Position numbers and translations under genes: made by a program
NCBI GenBank assembly: GCA_963682175.1
Contig: OY821787.1
Span: 26,638,501-26,702,500, forward strand
Direction: 5' to 3'
DNA: 64,000 nt
Source: Triglochin maritima
Lineage: Eukaryota; Streptophyta; Magnoliopsida; Alismatales; Juncaginaceae
The notes under the pieces: model-generated
The model's database searches: none
What the model saw: the letters and a program-made list of their open reading frames with translations, nothing else
Told to the model about the DNA's origin: nothing
Part shown: in pieces, positions 35,300-47,273 of the stretch
How the letters are laid out: every line of letters begins with the position of its first letter
Numbering within the stretch: position 1 is the first letter of the stretch

Positions 35300-36218
35300 T
35301 GAGGCCAATGCGTCTACGCGATCTATCTCGATATATCTTGATTCCCAAGATGTATTGAGCCTCACCCGTCTTTCATTGAAAATGCAGATTTCAAGAACTT
35401 CTCGTTTACTCAAGCAAAGGAATATGATTGACCAAAAGCAATATGTCATCGACATATAAGATTAGGAATACTACATGGCTCCCACTAACCTTCTTGTATA
35501 CACAAGGTTCTTCCTTACTTTGAATGAAGTGAAGCTTCTTCACTTCCTCGTCAAAGCGTTTGTTCCAACTCCTTGATGCTTGCTTCAATCCATAGATGGA
35601 TCTTTGAAGCTTGCATACCTTCTCACTATTCTTTAGATCTTCAAAACCTTGTGGTTGTACCATGTACACATCCTCCTCCAAGTTCCCATTAAGGAACGCC
35701 GTTTTGACATCCATTTGCCATATTTCATAATCGTGAAATGCGGCAATAGCGAGCATGATCCGAATAGACTTGAACATGACAACCGGTGAAAAAGTTTCAT
35801 CATAGTCAATTCCTTGAACTTGAGTGAAACCCTTCGCTACAAGCCTCACTTTGTAGGTTGTCAAGTTCCCATCCATGTCCATCTTCCTCTTAAAAACCCA
35901 TTTATTATGAATGGCCTTTTTCCCTTGAGGAAGGTCAACCAAGTCCCATACTTGATTATCATACATGGATTCTATTTCGGATTCCATGGCCTTAAGCCAT
36001 AGTTTGGAGTCTTCCCTTTCCATTGTTTCTTGGAAGGTCAAGGGATCATTGGTATCTAGTACCATGATTTCATGAAGTCCCAGATACAAATTGGGTTTCT
36101 TCCTTTCCCTTGTTGATCTTCTAAGTTCTTTTGGTTCTTCTCGTGTCTCTCGAACTTCTTCCACAATTTCTTGAGGAGTGGGTTCACGTTCAACTCTTGA
36201 ACGTACACTTGGTGGGGA
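35300..36218 (-). pseudogene. pol: Minus-strand Copia reverse transcriptase, upstream part
   Basis: It continues the 806-codon gag-integrase frame after a single TAA (36219-36221) in the same phase. Motifs are KLWLKAMESEIESMYDNQVW, RLVAKGFTQVQGIDYDETF, QMDVKTAFLNGNLEEDVYM, IYGLKQASRSWN and the catalytic YVDDILLL. A frameshift near 35400 follows VNHIPLLE, after which ILGIKIYRDRS continues in another frame up to LSQ at the nested insertion. Apart from these two lesions the domain looks complete. Confidence 0.9.
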
Positions 36219-38573
36219 TTATTGAGATTCTCTCATAATTTCTTGCGATGGTCTCTCGCTCACGCTCCCACTAACCAAAGGAATCTCGGTTGGGCCTTCA
36301 TGATCTTGAATGTTATCATTCATGTCATGATCTTGTAGAGTATTTTGAGTTTCCTCAAGCACAACCCTACTCCCACTACTTTTTACTCTTTCTAGAAATT
36401 CCTTTTCCAGAAATGTGGCATCCCTCTCTACAATCACTCGATTGGAGGTGATATGCCAAAAGTAGTATCCTCTTGTCTCACGAGCATAACCAATAAAGAA
36501 GCACTTATCCGCTTTTGGTTGAAGTTTGGTCGACATCAATTTCTTGACGTAAGCATCACAACCCCAAATCTTGAGAAAACCGAGCCTCGGTGTTTTACCA
36601 CTCCATAGCTCATAAGGAGTTTTCTCCACGGATTTGGATGGAACATTATTTAGTGTGTAAGCCACAGTTTGTAGTGCATAACTCCAAAAGTAAAGATGTA
36701 ATTCCGTATGACTCATCATTGACCGAACCATGTCGAGCAATGTCCTATTCCTCCTTTCGGATTCCCCATTCCACTGAGGTGTACCGGGAGGGGTGAGTTG
36801 AGGTACAATACCAAACTCCTTTAGGTATGAGTCAAATTCGGCACTTAAGTACTCACCTCCACGATCAGTTCGTATAGACTTGATTTTCTTGTCGAGTTGG
36901 TTCTCTACTTCATTCTTGAATTCTTTGAACTTGTCAAAGGATTCACTTTTGTTTCTCATTAGATAAACATAGCCATAACGACTATAATCATCCGTGAACG
37001 TAATGAAGTACCTGAAACCATCTCGTGCACTAGTACTCATTGAACCACATACATCGGAATGTATCAAATCCAACAAGCCACTCGCCCTTGGGCCTTTCTT
37101 CTTGAAAGGCTTTTTGGTCTTTTTTCCCATTGTACATGGTTGGCACGTCTCCAATGATTTAAAATCAAGTGGACCAAGAAGGTTAGCTTCTTGCAATTTC
37201 TTGATGCGCTTTTCATTTATGTGACCAAGACGATAGTGCCACAAGAGAGTATCGTTCTCGTGAGTGGTCTTAAGTTTTTTGTTATTGATATTAAAGATTT
37301 GTTTATCATTCAATTCAAGCAAATAGAGACCATTCCTTATGAATGCATTTACATAGAAAACACCATTCTTCGATATAGACAAGCAAGAATTTGAAATATT
37401 TATATTAAAATTATCCATATCTAAACATGATACCGAAATAATGTTCTTGCTAATCGAAGGCACATAATAAACATTCTTTAGACATAAATTTAAACCACTA
37501 CATAATTGAAGCACCACAGAACCTTGTGCCACCGCAGATACGTTCGCACCATTTCCGACCTTCAATTCTACCTCGTTCCTTACGAGTTCCTTCCTATCCA
37601 TGAGTAGCTGCACATTAGAAACTATGTGAGCACAAGATCCGGTATCTATTACCCAATCCTGGACAGAGGTGGCTAAATTTATTTCAATAACAAATATACC
37701 TTTGGCCTTTTTAGGGCGCCGACGTTCAATCACTCCGTTCTTAAGGTCTTCCTTGTACTTGGGGCAATTTGGCCGGATGTGTCCTTTTTCACCGCAGTGA
37801 AAGCACTCTGTATTGGGAGTTGGAGATTTCTGAGATTTTCCCCTCGAGGCACTCTTATGAGTACCTCCTACTCCCTTGCTCTTGATTGAACCACTTTTGG
37901 TAGATTTGCCTTTTCCTTTACCAATCTTTTGGCTCCTCCCATGGATGGCAAGGACTTGCTTGTCCCTACCCTTACCCATGTCAACTTCAGCAGTTTTGAG
38001 AGCGTTGTGCAACTCCTCAAGACTCACCCCTTTTTCACGCACATGATAGTGCATCACAAAGTCCTTGAAGGACGGGGCTAGAGAGCCAAGAATCATATCT
38101 TCAGCAATGTCCTCGGGCATTGATGAAGAGAGCTTTGCCAACTTCTCAAGGTACCCTTGCATCGTGAGAAAATGCATGGATACCGATGTTCCCTCCGCCA
38201 TATGGCACCTTGTGAGTGTGATGGTGGTCTTATAGCGCTCCTTTCGGGCACTATCCATGAGCATCTTAGATAAAGCCTCCATGGTCTTCTTGGGTTTTGA
38301 ATCCAAGTATTTCGCTTGTAGCGAGTCACCCATGGATGCTAGCATAAGACCGTGAACTTGGTTCTCTTGGTCTTCCCACTTGGCCTTTGCTTCTTTCTCT
38401 TCATCGGTTAATCTCTCATTCCATTTTGGGATTGGACCTTCCAAAATGTGAGATAGTTTCTCAAACTTTAACACGATGTTGAGTTTGAGTTGCCAACTAA
38501 TGAAGTTTGAGCCGTCATTTGCTAAAGGGTGTTTTTCTATCATGGATCGTACGATAGGTTGGATGTTCGACAT
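36219..38573 (-). pseudogene. gag-pol: Minus-strand Copia gag-protease-integrase polyprotein
   Basis: I take the Met at 38573 (MSNIQPIVRSMIEK) as the start; an upstream in-frame Met at 38639 has a non-family leader. The long frame encodes gag (FISWQLKLNIVLKF), a CCHC knuckle (CFHCGEKGHIRPNC), the protease site (WVIDTGSCAHIVS), gag-pre-integrase (LLWHYRLGHINEKRIKKL) and integrase with Asp in LIHSDVCGSM, Asp in RTDRGGEYLS and Glu in WNGESERRNRT. It ends at a TAA (36219-36221) that interrupts the spacer before the reverse transcriptase; the frame stays open beyond it. This is the longest uninterrupted retroelement frame in the window. A single substitution accounts for the break. Confidence 0.92.
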
Positions 38574-40079
38574 TTTTTCTACAAAATAAATCATACAGGT
38601 TTTAATGCCAATTTTATGTTTTAATACACATGCATACATATATCAAATATAAATGTAAATGTTGCAAATAAATTTTTGCCCATAAATACAACAATCCAAG
38701 ATCCCATCAATTGTAATATAGACTAGCTAAGGGCTATCGAATACATTACAATATCAAGGTAAGAAAACATTTTCTAATCACAACCTTTTTGAATTTTAGC
38801 AACATTTAGCATCTTCAAACTCTTGTGACTCTTGTCGTTTTAATTATGAGGGAATACGACCTATCCTCGTAAGAAAAACCTTTTCCCAAAACCGAGCGAG
38901 GGCTCTAGGTAATGTTAAGAAAACTTATTTTCATTTGATACGAGATACGTTTATCCATTGTATTCACAACTAAACATACTTGGGGTTCACTAGGGTGAAA
39001 CACACCTCATATACTTAATTGTGGCACAACAACAGACAACCTTTATATCTCCCACTATTCCCAAAGATGGAGGGAGCTATCTCCCGCTAAGGGCGAGCAG
39101 AGTATCCCTCGATCAATGGCTGCTAGTGGATGAAATAAGAAGGAAAACTATTCTTAATTTTTGTTGGACATTTCATATATTTACATGTGATTTGGAATTT
39201 TAGGTTATCATGCATATTAATATTCATACACATCCTAACATTCACCACATTCATCACATGCATAACAGAAATTAAAATTAGAAATTAAACATTCACACAA
39301 TCCACATCGTGTGAGTTTATATGTTCCCTTTGATCCTTGATCCTCGATCCCCGATCCTCGATCGATGCGCTAAAACGGAGACTTCCTCTTGCACCGGAGA
39401 TGTAGATTTTACAGAAAATAAACATGCTCCTCACATTCGATAAAAACCGACTAGTACAAGTCCTATGTAAAAACCTCTCATATGCATATGCAATTTATCT
39501 AAAAGACGGAAAGAGAGAAAATTTTGGCTTTTACATACATAAGCCCCTGTATAATAATGATTATAAACATTCATAGCTGCTGATTTGGAACATACAAACT
39601 CACAATTTCTGCAAAATAACTCGAGCATCTATGCAAGCAATATTGCTATAAACTATGCTATCTAGTTTATCAATCATCTAGAATCTCAAACAATTCTTTG
39701 AAAAACATTTTGAAATCCACTAAAAACGTTTTTCATCATTCCATAGTTCAAAAATAATTTTGAACCGCTGTCCATCCAATTTCCATTGGAAAGATGAACC
39801 GCAGTTTTTCGGTTTTATTGATTCTCTTACAAAATAATCGTTTATACTTAAAAAGAAAATATTGCAAGTTAGACTTATGTCTAAATCATAATTCTAATAA
39901 TTACATGACATGTTTTAAACATTCAAAACATTTAAAACGAATTATTATAAAGAATTATTTCAACAAACATTTAAAGACCGAAAAACCGGTAAAACAAATT
40001 GTTTAAATCCTAGATGGTAAACTAAATTTGTTTACAGCCATAAATCATGAGAAAATTGAACCCTTAGCTCTGATACCAC
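38574..40079 (-). other. Minus-strand Copia leader with primer binding site
   Basis: About 1.5 kb of A/T-rich leader separates the 5' LTR from gag. The primer site TGGTATCAGAGC reads on the minus strand at 40078-40067, one base after the LTR. I see no gene in the leader; small open frames on either strand lack recognisable motifs. Confidence 0.85.
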
Positions 40080-42197
40080 TATAGGATTTCACGTTTAATT
40101 GTACATATTTATTTTCGAAATTTTTGCACAATAAGGATCAATTTACAAATTTTCTATGATTTATTTCATGCATGCATCAATTTGTTTCAATAACTTTATT
40201 AAAACAAATATGGGCTCCGAAATTCATACCTAGAAGTTCTCTAAAACTTCTTGAAGATTCGGAGATGCTGAAGAAGACGATCGTCGCTTCCCGTTGCGCC
40301 GGATGCCTCCGAGTGTTCACCGAAACCCTAAACAAGGTTGGAGAGAAAGGAGCTAGCCAATCAATCTCCAATCAAGCTTAGAATCTAGCTACAAACCCCT
40401 TCCTTAGCCTCTGAGATTTCTCCTTCCAAAGAATTAGAAATTAAGAGAATTTTCGTGGGTTTTAGTAGTGAATTAGGAGAGAAAATAATTTCTGAATTGT
40501 GTTACCCAATTAGGGAGAATAAGGACCTATTTATAGGTTCCAATCTTACTCTTAATCATGACTATTCTTAAGCCACGGTTTTATGACAATTTCTCTCACA
40601 AACTAATTCCATAATGTATTATATGCACCCACAAAACGTTTGACCAAATTTGGAGTTAATCCAACCATCGATAAAATTAATCTCTTGATAATCAAAGGCA
40701 GAAAATCGACCGATGTTCGGTTTACCGAGTCCCACTCGGTTAACCGAATTTGTCACGATCGTTTAACTGAGTACGTGACGGATGACCGAATCTTAAGGAG
40801 AAAAAATCTCCTTAACCGATCGGACCCATTCACGTCTAAAACCGAGTGCTATTCGGTTAACCGAAAATATCGGAACTTGACATTGTTCGGTCGACCGTTT
40901 CTGGTTCGGTACACTGTACCAAAGATCCAGGCACTTTGGCCAAGTTCGGTCAATCAATCACGACTATCCGTTCCACGTTCGGTTGACCGATCCACAGATC
41001 CTTCGGTCGACCGAACCATAACGGATTACCGAACTTCTACCCGATTTTGCCTTTTTCAAATTTTGGATTTATTTCCAACAAAATTTGAACTCAAGGAGGT
41101 TTTAGCAAATTCACAACTTATGCAATATATTATCCTATGCAACAATAAATTATTGCACCCCATAATATATGCATCTCATATGAATTTATCATGATTCTAA
41201 TTATGTTTATATACAACATAATTGATTTTACTTGTTCACCACATGTGTCATATTTTCTATAAGAAACCCGACACATCATATGAACCAAAAATCAACCTTC
41301 TTGTTTCACGGTTTTTGCGGTGTGACCTATGGGAGGATCTAAACTAAGTTGGCAGTGATATTAAGAGCTTAATATCACAAGCTATAAGCGGTATCTAGCT
41401 ACACATTATAGCTCCCAATTAGTGAAATGTCTTAATTCCACTCGAACCAAAACCCGATCCATTTAGTGATGGAGTGCACCACTTGTGTCCGTGCCTTGCC
41501 TCATGATATTAAGAATACACACAAAGTAGTATTGTGTCATCTTTGTCTTAGTATTCATTTCTTGATCTCTTTAAGCTAGTTACAAATATGTGACTTAACT
41601 CAAATCACATTGTGCACATTATAACTTTGCTTTATCAAGGGGCCCACTAATATCATCACTCAATTAAGAGGGGCAATGATAGTCTTTTGACTAACTATCT
41701 TCTCCAACAAAAGTTGTACTTAACCAACCAATGCCTTTACACTACACTTATCGATAGTTCAAGACACTGATCTAATTAAGTATTCCTTAAGTGATTAGAT
41801 ATAAGTCTCATATCAAAGGACCAAAGACACAGTAAAATATTAATGACATAGAAACACATTTCTATAATATTTTACTTATTAGGTCTATTCAGTATACAAA
41901 AGTAATATTTTCCTCTTTTGCATACCCGTGTTGTCACTCACTTGTAGAGCTACAATGATCTATGACCAACACGACAATCTTAACCCGGTAATTAATGTTC
42001 CATGTTAATTACCATGATTGCGAATATCTTTTGTTTTATGTAAACCAATATCTTTTAGAGCTCTACGGTTAAGGACCAAGAGCCTCTTCCTTAACACTTC
42101 TAAAAGACGAATAACATAAACAAGGAACAAAATGATTTCTCATTTAATTCATAATAATTGACATTTAAAAGTAAACTTTTAGAACACATTCCCTTCA
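40080..42197 (-). repeat. Minus-strand Copia element, 5' LTR
   Basis: The same 2,118-bp length as its partner. Its inner terminus reads TATAGG instead of TGTAGG on the + strand, a one-base change at the base next to the primer site. It holds the palindrome array (about 40710-41032) and a TATA box as CTATTTATAG on + (about 40527-40536). GCAAG follows at 42198-42202. Confidence 0.94.
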
Positions 42198-42202
42198 GCA
42201 AG

Positions 42203-42654
42203 CACATGTCGAAGAAGTGGAAAACGATTCCTCTGAAAATGAAGATGATGATGTCTCCACCGATGCTCCACGTTGGTCTCCTCCTCCATACGATGCCGAT
42301 GTAAATCCCAATTGGGAACTCAGCTTGTCTCGAGGTCCTCGACGATACGTTCGTCCCGAATGGCCATCCGGCACCAATGCTCAATGGAATCAGCCGGCTT
42401 GGGCCTATCATCATGAGAAGCTCTTGGACCGGAATTGTGAAGAGATTCATGAAGTTCGGAGTTTAGTAAATCGTAACTATCAAGGTATTCAAGACCTCAC
42501 AACCGACTTCCAATCCTTCCAATTGTCGACATCGAACTCGCTGAACGAGATCAACAATCAATTTCGTGTGGTTGAAGACTCTCGTCAAGCCTTTCTCGAC
42601 TCGCAAAATGAGATGATGGAGCTTCTTCGAAACATGAACAAGCCGGATAACTAG
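42203..42654 (+). pseudogene. Sirevirus-like ORF3, 3' part, coiled-coil tail
   Basis: Beyond the 18.6 kb insertion the ORF3 frame resumes in phase: the GCAAG duplication codes through AAG-CAA on the left and continues GCA-CAT-GTC on the right. Segments are acidic (VENDSSENEDDD), Pro/Trp-rich (RWSPPPYDADVNPNWE), then a helical tail with heptad-like spacing (EEIHEVRSLVNRNYQGIQDL, then NEMMELLRNMN) ending at 42654. The complete gene before insertion would be 461 codons from the 22702 start. Coiled-coil tails are reported for Sirevirus env-like products. The role is unknown. Confidence 0.75.
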
Positions 42655-42984
42655 CCTATCTTTGTTGCTTGTTCTTGCTTCTTGTTTGTTTGATTTGTCT
42701 TTTGTTTAAGTGTGTTTGCTTTTGCATTGGCTTTATGCCTTATCTTCCCTCTTAAGTAATGCAATTTCATTTTCATATTGTGTGTCTTGTTGTCCCAAAC
42801 TTTCATTGTCATGTTCTTTTTGATGGGTGACAAGAGGGGGAGAACAAATGGATACAAATTGCCTAATTCTTATATATGAAACTCATGCATTGAATAAGGG
42901 AGAGTTAACATATCTTTTGCATATTGATAGGGGGAGCACTTACACAATTTGACATTAGTTTGTCATCATCAAAAAGGGGGAGAT
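42655..42984 (+). other. Sirevirus-like 3' non-coding region with repeated polypurine tracts
   Basis: Several G-rich purine runs occur: ACAAGAGGGGGAGAAC near 42830, GATAGGGGGAGC near 42928, and the LTR-proximal AAAAAGGGGGAGA at 42971-42983 preceded by TGTCATCATC. The last is the functional plus-strand primer; the TCATCATCAAAAAGGGGGAGA context is typical of SIRE-like elements. Confidence 0.85.
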
Positions 42985-44651
42985 TGTTGGCTTTTTGGCC
43001 CTTTAATCTTAATTTTGATGATTAGCAAACTACTATTATGCATAACTTCAATTACAACATCACACACATCATATTATCAAATTGCATAGATATTGTGTAT
43101 TCCTAACAATGTAGGTGATCAAACCAAGGGACTATCAACTTCAAGATCAAGGCTCAATACTTGTAATCAAAGCTCAAGGACTTCATATGTTATTTTCCAT
43201 TTATTTGAGTTATAGGATCAAATGTACACTTGATGCACAAAAGGATAAACCCGTCTATCTCGGTCGACCGTGACCTTATCGGATTACCGAACCAGGTTCC
43301 CAACGGATAACCGATTGTCTCTCGGTGAACCGTTCCCTATAGAGTCAGTAAACTCTTATCTCCTGGAACCTTTGTTTCGGTGTACCGAAACTTAGTCGGT
43401 CAACCGTCTCCTAGAGTCAGTAGAAAACTTGATCTCCTGGAATCCTTGTTTCGGAGTACCGAACCTTATCCGGTCGACCGTGTCCCCTTTCCCAGTAGCT
43501 TCGAATAATTCCCTGGACATCTCTATTCGGTCTTCCGAAGAGTGATCGGTCATCCGAACTTCTATATGTCTTTAGGCCTAAAACGACTTCATCTTATTGG
43601 CCCACGTGGCACAACTAACTCCACCAGACCTATATTTTGTCGTTTAGCCATATCCTTGAAACTTCCATACCGGACTACCGATAGATCTTCGGATTACCGA
43701 AGTATTGGTATATGTATGATCGTAACGGCTATTTTTCCACGTAATATTTCGACCATTATCGATAAACCAATTTCCCATACAATGTCAGCCGAAAACCCGC
43801 ACATGTATCGGTCAACCGAACATGTCACGGTCTACCGAACATGATCACTGAGTCACCAAATCTTTACTGTCCACTCTTGAACGGTGCATCGATGTGATAT
43901 CGGTCAACCGAAATCAATTATCCGATATTAGGAAAAAGCTACTGGAAGTTGGTGAACGGTTATCCGACCTATATTCGGTTAACCGAGTTCTTGTTTCTGA
44001 CCACTAATTCGGACTACCGTGTTTCCAACGGTCGACCGAATATGTCTCGATTTCTGCCCGAGCTTAAGTCACATCTTGTTTTCACTTGGTCCAATCCTCA
44101 CCAACTTACCATAACGGCTCTATTTGTTTTGAAGGCTATATAAGCTTCACTTAAGAGACACATTCACCACCTTACTTGCAAAATATCAATCCTATTCTTG
44201 TGCTCTCAATCTTCAAGCCTTCAAAGCTCCACCAACTCTCATACTTCCACTAAATTCACTCCAAGCTTAAATCATATCCTTGAGTGCATTCAAGTTAGAG
44301 TTCAACAAACACATTCAATTTCCATTGTGTTGTAAAGCTTCGAGGAAGCACCCTCTCGGGTTGTGAGAGGAGATCCGAGCAAGGCGAGGGTGTTCGCAAG
44401 GCTCCGATTGTAACAGGGTTTATCTTCGACCCGGAACGAAGATAATAGTGAATTCTCGAGTAGGGATCGGAGGATCGATCGGAACTTGAGGAGAGGACTA
44501 GATCACGGTGGTGTGATCGAACCTCTATAAATCTCCGGAGTCATCTTGTGGTTTGCATTCTTTCCCTTATTGTTTTAATTGTGCAATAGTTTAAGAAAAT
44601 TAGGAGATAATCTATTCACCCCCCTCTAGATTAGTGACCGATTAACTTACA
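42985..44651 (+). repeat. Sirevirus-like 3' LTR
   Basis: The 1,667-bp LTR matches the 5' copy across its length with about 18 substitutions or small indels by hand count. Several of these alter palindromes (for example CGGTTGACCG in the 5' copy is CGGTCGACCG here). It carries the same palindrome array (43260-44038) and TATA box (44136-44144). It is followed by gttat at 44652-44656 and then by MULE-1 transposase sequence. Confidence 0.95.
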
Positions 44652-46809
44652 GTTATGACTATGTCTAGTGACACAAAGCTGTGTAGCCATCTGCCGTTGG
44701 TTTGTGATTTCATCGTTGATTTTTTTAGGATATGCCAATATCATATTCTCCCCTTCATCTCTTCTACTGACAAAATATTTCTTCAGCCGCAGAAAAGTCA
44801 TCATGATGAGAGGACAAAGTGGTAAGCCACGTACACGCTTTAACACATTGTTGAAGCTTTCTGACAAGTTTGTGGTCATTATACCGAAACGGCATCCAAA
44901 ATCATGACTTAATGCCCAATACGAAACGTCTTCTTGTTCTTTAATCCATTTGAAACCATGAGGGTAATTAATCTCGATATCCTTCATATGCTCTTCAAAT
45001 GTTTTTCTATCAGTAGCGACACCGGCATGCCAAAATTTATGTTGCAATTCGGCATTCCTGCACCGAGCATTTCTTGACATATTTGCACTCATATGTCTCA
45101 GACAGAACCTATGAACATGACCTCGCTCTGGGGGGGAAAAAATTCTTCACAATATTTGTAAGACCCGGAAACCGGTCACTAATAATACACAATCTATCTC
45201 GTGTGCATACTCTACTCGCCAAAATACTTAAGAACCATTGCCATGAGCTGCCCGATTCTTTTTCAACAACAACAAACGCCAAAGGAAACAAACCAGAGTT
45301 CGCGTCCGTACCCATAGCAATTAAAAGAGTCCCCTCAAACTTGCCAAACAAATGAGTCCCATCAATGCTCAACACAGGTCTACAGTACTGAAAACCTTCA
45401 ATTGAGGCTGCGAATGACCAAAATACTCTTTGAAACTGCTCAATGTTGTGACTTATCCTTTGTGTCTGAATCTCGACCACGGTGCCAGGATTGGTGGTGC
45501 AAATATTAGACATAAAACGTCTTAAGTTACGATAAGAAGCTTCATCAACTCCGTATACTTGTTCCAATGATTTCTTGCGGGCGTTACAAGCTTTGTCATA
45601 CTTGATATCTATGAAGTAATGAGTCTTCACTAAAGCCTGAATTTCTGCAGGAGTAATGGTTATGTTTGTTCGAATGGTGGCAAGAATCATGTTAGAAATT
45701 AAACCGGCGTCACATTGCACCTGGTCATGCAAAAGTCCCTCGTTACTACAGGTGTGTTCAGACTTGTACTTCTTAACTTGGAAACATTCTTTGCTCTGAC
45801 TGTAAGAGGCATGTATCTTCCATTCACACTCTTTTTTCAAACAAGCAGCTGAAAATCTTTTTGGCCCAGACGTTAACACTTTGAATTGGACACTTTTTCG
45901 CAAATGCCATTCCTTCAACTGATGCAGCAAATTTTTTTTTGTTGAGAAAATCCTATGCAACCAATAGCTCCGTCCATCTTCTAAGTTATTGTATTCAGTG
46001 TACGCAGCAATACGCTCATCGACATTTCCAATCACTGAATCTTCAATCCAGTTCTCGTCAGGCTCTATGTCTGGCAAATGCCTCAAATCTGGTAGTACTG
46101 GTAATGGTGGCAATTCATTACTAACGATGGCTTCATGTACGTACCTATCAGGTTCTCGATTCACAGCGTCTGCCATATGATGAAACATGTTCTGCAGCTT
46201 CGGAAGTGGGGTTGAATCTACATCAACAATGTCTATCTCATCACCATCCATCTGACCATCTGCCTCATCATCATCTGTCTCATCACTATCTGCATCTTCA
46301 ACCTGTCTTCCTTGAGAATGTGATTGAACTACGTCTGCTTCATAATTACCAATATTCATTGGTGTGTGCTCATACGATCCAAAATAGGACTGAGGAACTG
46401 CCGAAGAAGGACCTGCTTCATATTGGCTATATGTTTGTGTCATTTGTTGATAATCCTCATTCAACTGACTGTGGTGGACAGTAGTATAGGGCTTGGGTTG
46501 TTTCACAACAAACAATACAACTGTATTCATGTAGTTAAATAGAGATAGCATTGTAGTCGTGCTCTGATCATCAAAAACTTGAGCATATGTATACTTTTCA
46601 TACGGTGGCCATTTGCATGTTAACTTTATATCAAACTCTCCTTCTTGAAAACCACAAACTTGACAAACTGATTCACAGAGATCATCATATCGCATATGTG
46701 TGTTAACATTAAGCATTCGTCTGTTACCACCTTCATATTCTGGTACCTCATCTACGAATGTAAGAATTCCATCGAAAAAAACCATAACCAATCCGGTACC
46801 GGAGCTCAT
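44652..46809 (-). pseudogene. MULE-1 MuDR-type transposase, N-terminal and catalytic part
   Basis: The likely start is the Met at 46809 (MSSGTGLVMVFFDG); an in-frame Met also exists at 46839. Domains in order: a PB1-like N-terminus, an acidic linker, the MuDR DNA-binding domain (FSTKKNLLHQLKEWHL to KKYKSEHTC), and the MULE transposase core with first catalytic Asp in VLSIDGTHLFGKFEG and second in IISDR. A one-base frame break near 45109-45135, in adjoining homopolymers (C7 and T6 on the minus strand), separates NFFPP from the following RGHVHRFCLRHMSANM segment. After this the frame runs to 44652, where the Sirevirus-like element begins. The catalytic core shows no obvious loss, so the frame break and the insertion are the visible lesions. 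The protein would bind the terminal repeats and move MULE-1. Confidence 0.88.
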
Positions 46810-47035
46810 TACTTCGAGTGTAGAAAATCTACATTTCACACATACATGAACATAAAAACAAATACATTAACTATACATGCATTGTATTTCATGTCAAAAT
46901 AAAAAAAACAAAAACAAAATAAAAACCTAACCTCAACACTGTTGGTCGTCGGAGAGAGAGACTAATGGGGAGTGGGGGAATTTTGGAAGTGAAAGAATGA
47001 AGTTTAAGTGGCTGGCCAGGACTTAAAGCCTAGCT

Positions 47036-47273
47036 TAAAAACGGCATCTCGGATGCCGTTTTTTATAGGATAAAAACGGCACTAGTGTTGCCGTTTTAAA
47101 CAAATTACTGGTGCCGTTTTTAACCAAGTAAAAAACGGCATCTGTAGTGCCGTTTTTTACTTGGCTAAAAAACGTTATTGGAGATGCCGTTTTTACTTAA
47201 TAAAAACGACATCTTAGGTGCCGTTTTTCAATGTGCATATTTTTCCAAATAAGTTTCTGAAGTGCATATTTTT
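47036..47273. repeat. MULE-1 right terminal inverted repeat, palindrome array
   Basis: The inverted counterpart of 11789-12005. Five AAAAACGGCA...TGCCGTTTTT-type hairpins, then CAATGTGCATATTTTTCC and the terminal GTGCATATTTTT. The transposase start (46809) lies about 230 bp inside, so the array probably overlaps its promoter. No TATA box is evident. Confidence 0.9.

Larger units (their letters stand above)
23636..42197 (-). mobile_element. Copia LTR retrotransposon on the minus strand, nested in Sirevirus-like ORF3
   Basis: Two 2,118-bp LTRs (23636-25753 and 40080-42197) start TGTAGGATTTCACG and end CATTCCCTTCA on the + strand. The outermost base pairs are TG and CA, and the target duplication GCAAG lies at 23631-23635 and 42198-42202. 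The primer site (complement of TGGTATCAGAGC) is at 40067-40078, one base from the right LTR, so the sense is minus. gag-protease-integrase (38573-36219), reverse transcriptase (36218-35300) and RNase H (26673-25838) follow. A gag-pro element (26674-35294) splits the reverse transcriptase/RNase H junction. Without it the element is about 9.9 kb. One in-frame stop and one frameshift are visible. Confidence 0.95.
15567..44651 (+). mobile_element. Sirevirus-like Copia LTR retrotransposon with a third ORF
   Basis: The element has two near-identical LTRs (15567-17235 and 42985-44651) flanked by the target duplication gttat (15562-15566 and 44652-44656). The primer site TGGTATCAGAGC is at 17238-17249 and the polypurine tract AAAAAGGGGGAGA at 42971-42983. 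Gene order is gag, protease, integrase, reverse transcriptase, RNase H (Copia order), then an extra ORF downstream of pol, as in Sireviruses. The gag carries a long coiled-coil extension and WVPK repeats seen in SIRE-type elements. A second Copia element (23636-42197) sits in the third ORF. Several frameshifts in gag and pol make it non-autonomous. It landed in the MULE-1 transposase. Confidence 0.93.
11789..47273. mobile_element. MULE-1: Mutator-like element with a plant mobile domain gene
   Basis: The two ends are inverted copies. Reading inward from 11789 and, on the complement, from 47273, both begin AAAAATATGCACTTCAG and stay alignable for about 200-240 bp, including arrays of AAAAACGGCA...TGCCGTTTTT palindromes. 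Between them lie a plant mobile domain gene on + (12602-14619) and a MuDR-type transposase on - (start 46809, end 15163), transcribed toward each other. A Sirevirus-like insertion with its own nested insertions occupies 15567-44651. Without it the MULE is about 6.4 kb. The expected ~9-bp target duplication is not evident: the outer 9-mers are CTAGGTTTC and ATAATTTTT. Confidence 0.88.

Noticed and set aside
36219..36221. The in-frame TAA in the minus-strand Copia polyprotein as programmed readthrough
   Set aside because: It is in a variable spacer before the reverse transcriptase and the element has another frameshift near 35400; simple mutation is more likely without evidence from other copies.
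22702..42654. ORF3 as a viral envelope gene
   Set aside because: The position fits Sirevirus env-like genes, but I see no signal peptide, membrane span or cleavage site, and the body resembles a plant transposon protein domain.
1061..44656. Shared TSD gttat of the solo Copia LTR and the Sirevirus-like element as a target preference
   Set aside because: Two instances of a 5-mer in A/T-rich DNA are not informative; the other elements have gcaag, ttgac, atttg and cctgg.
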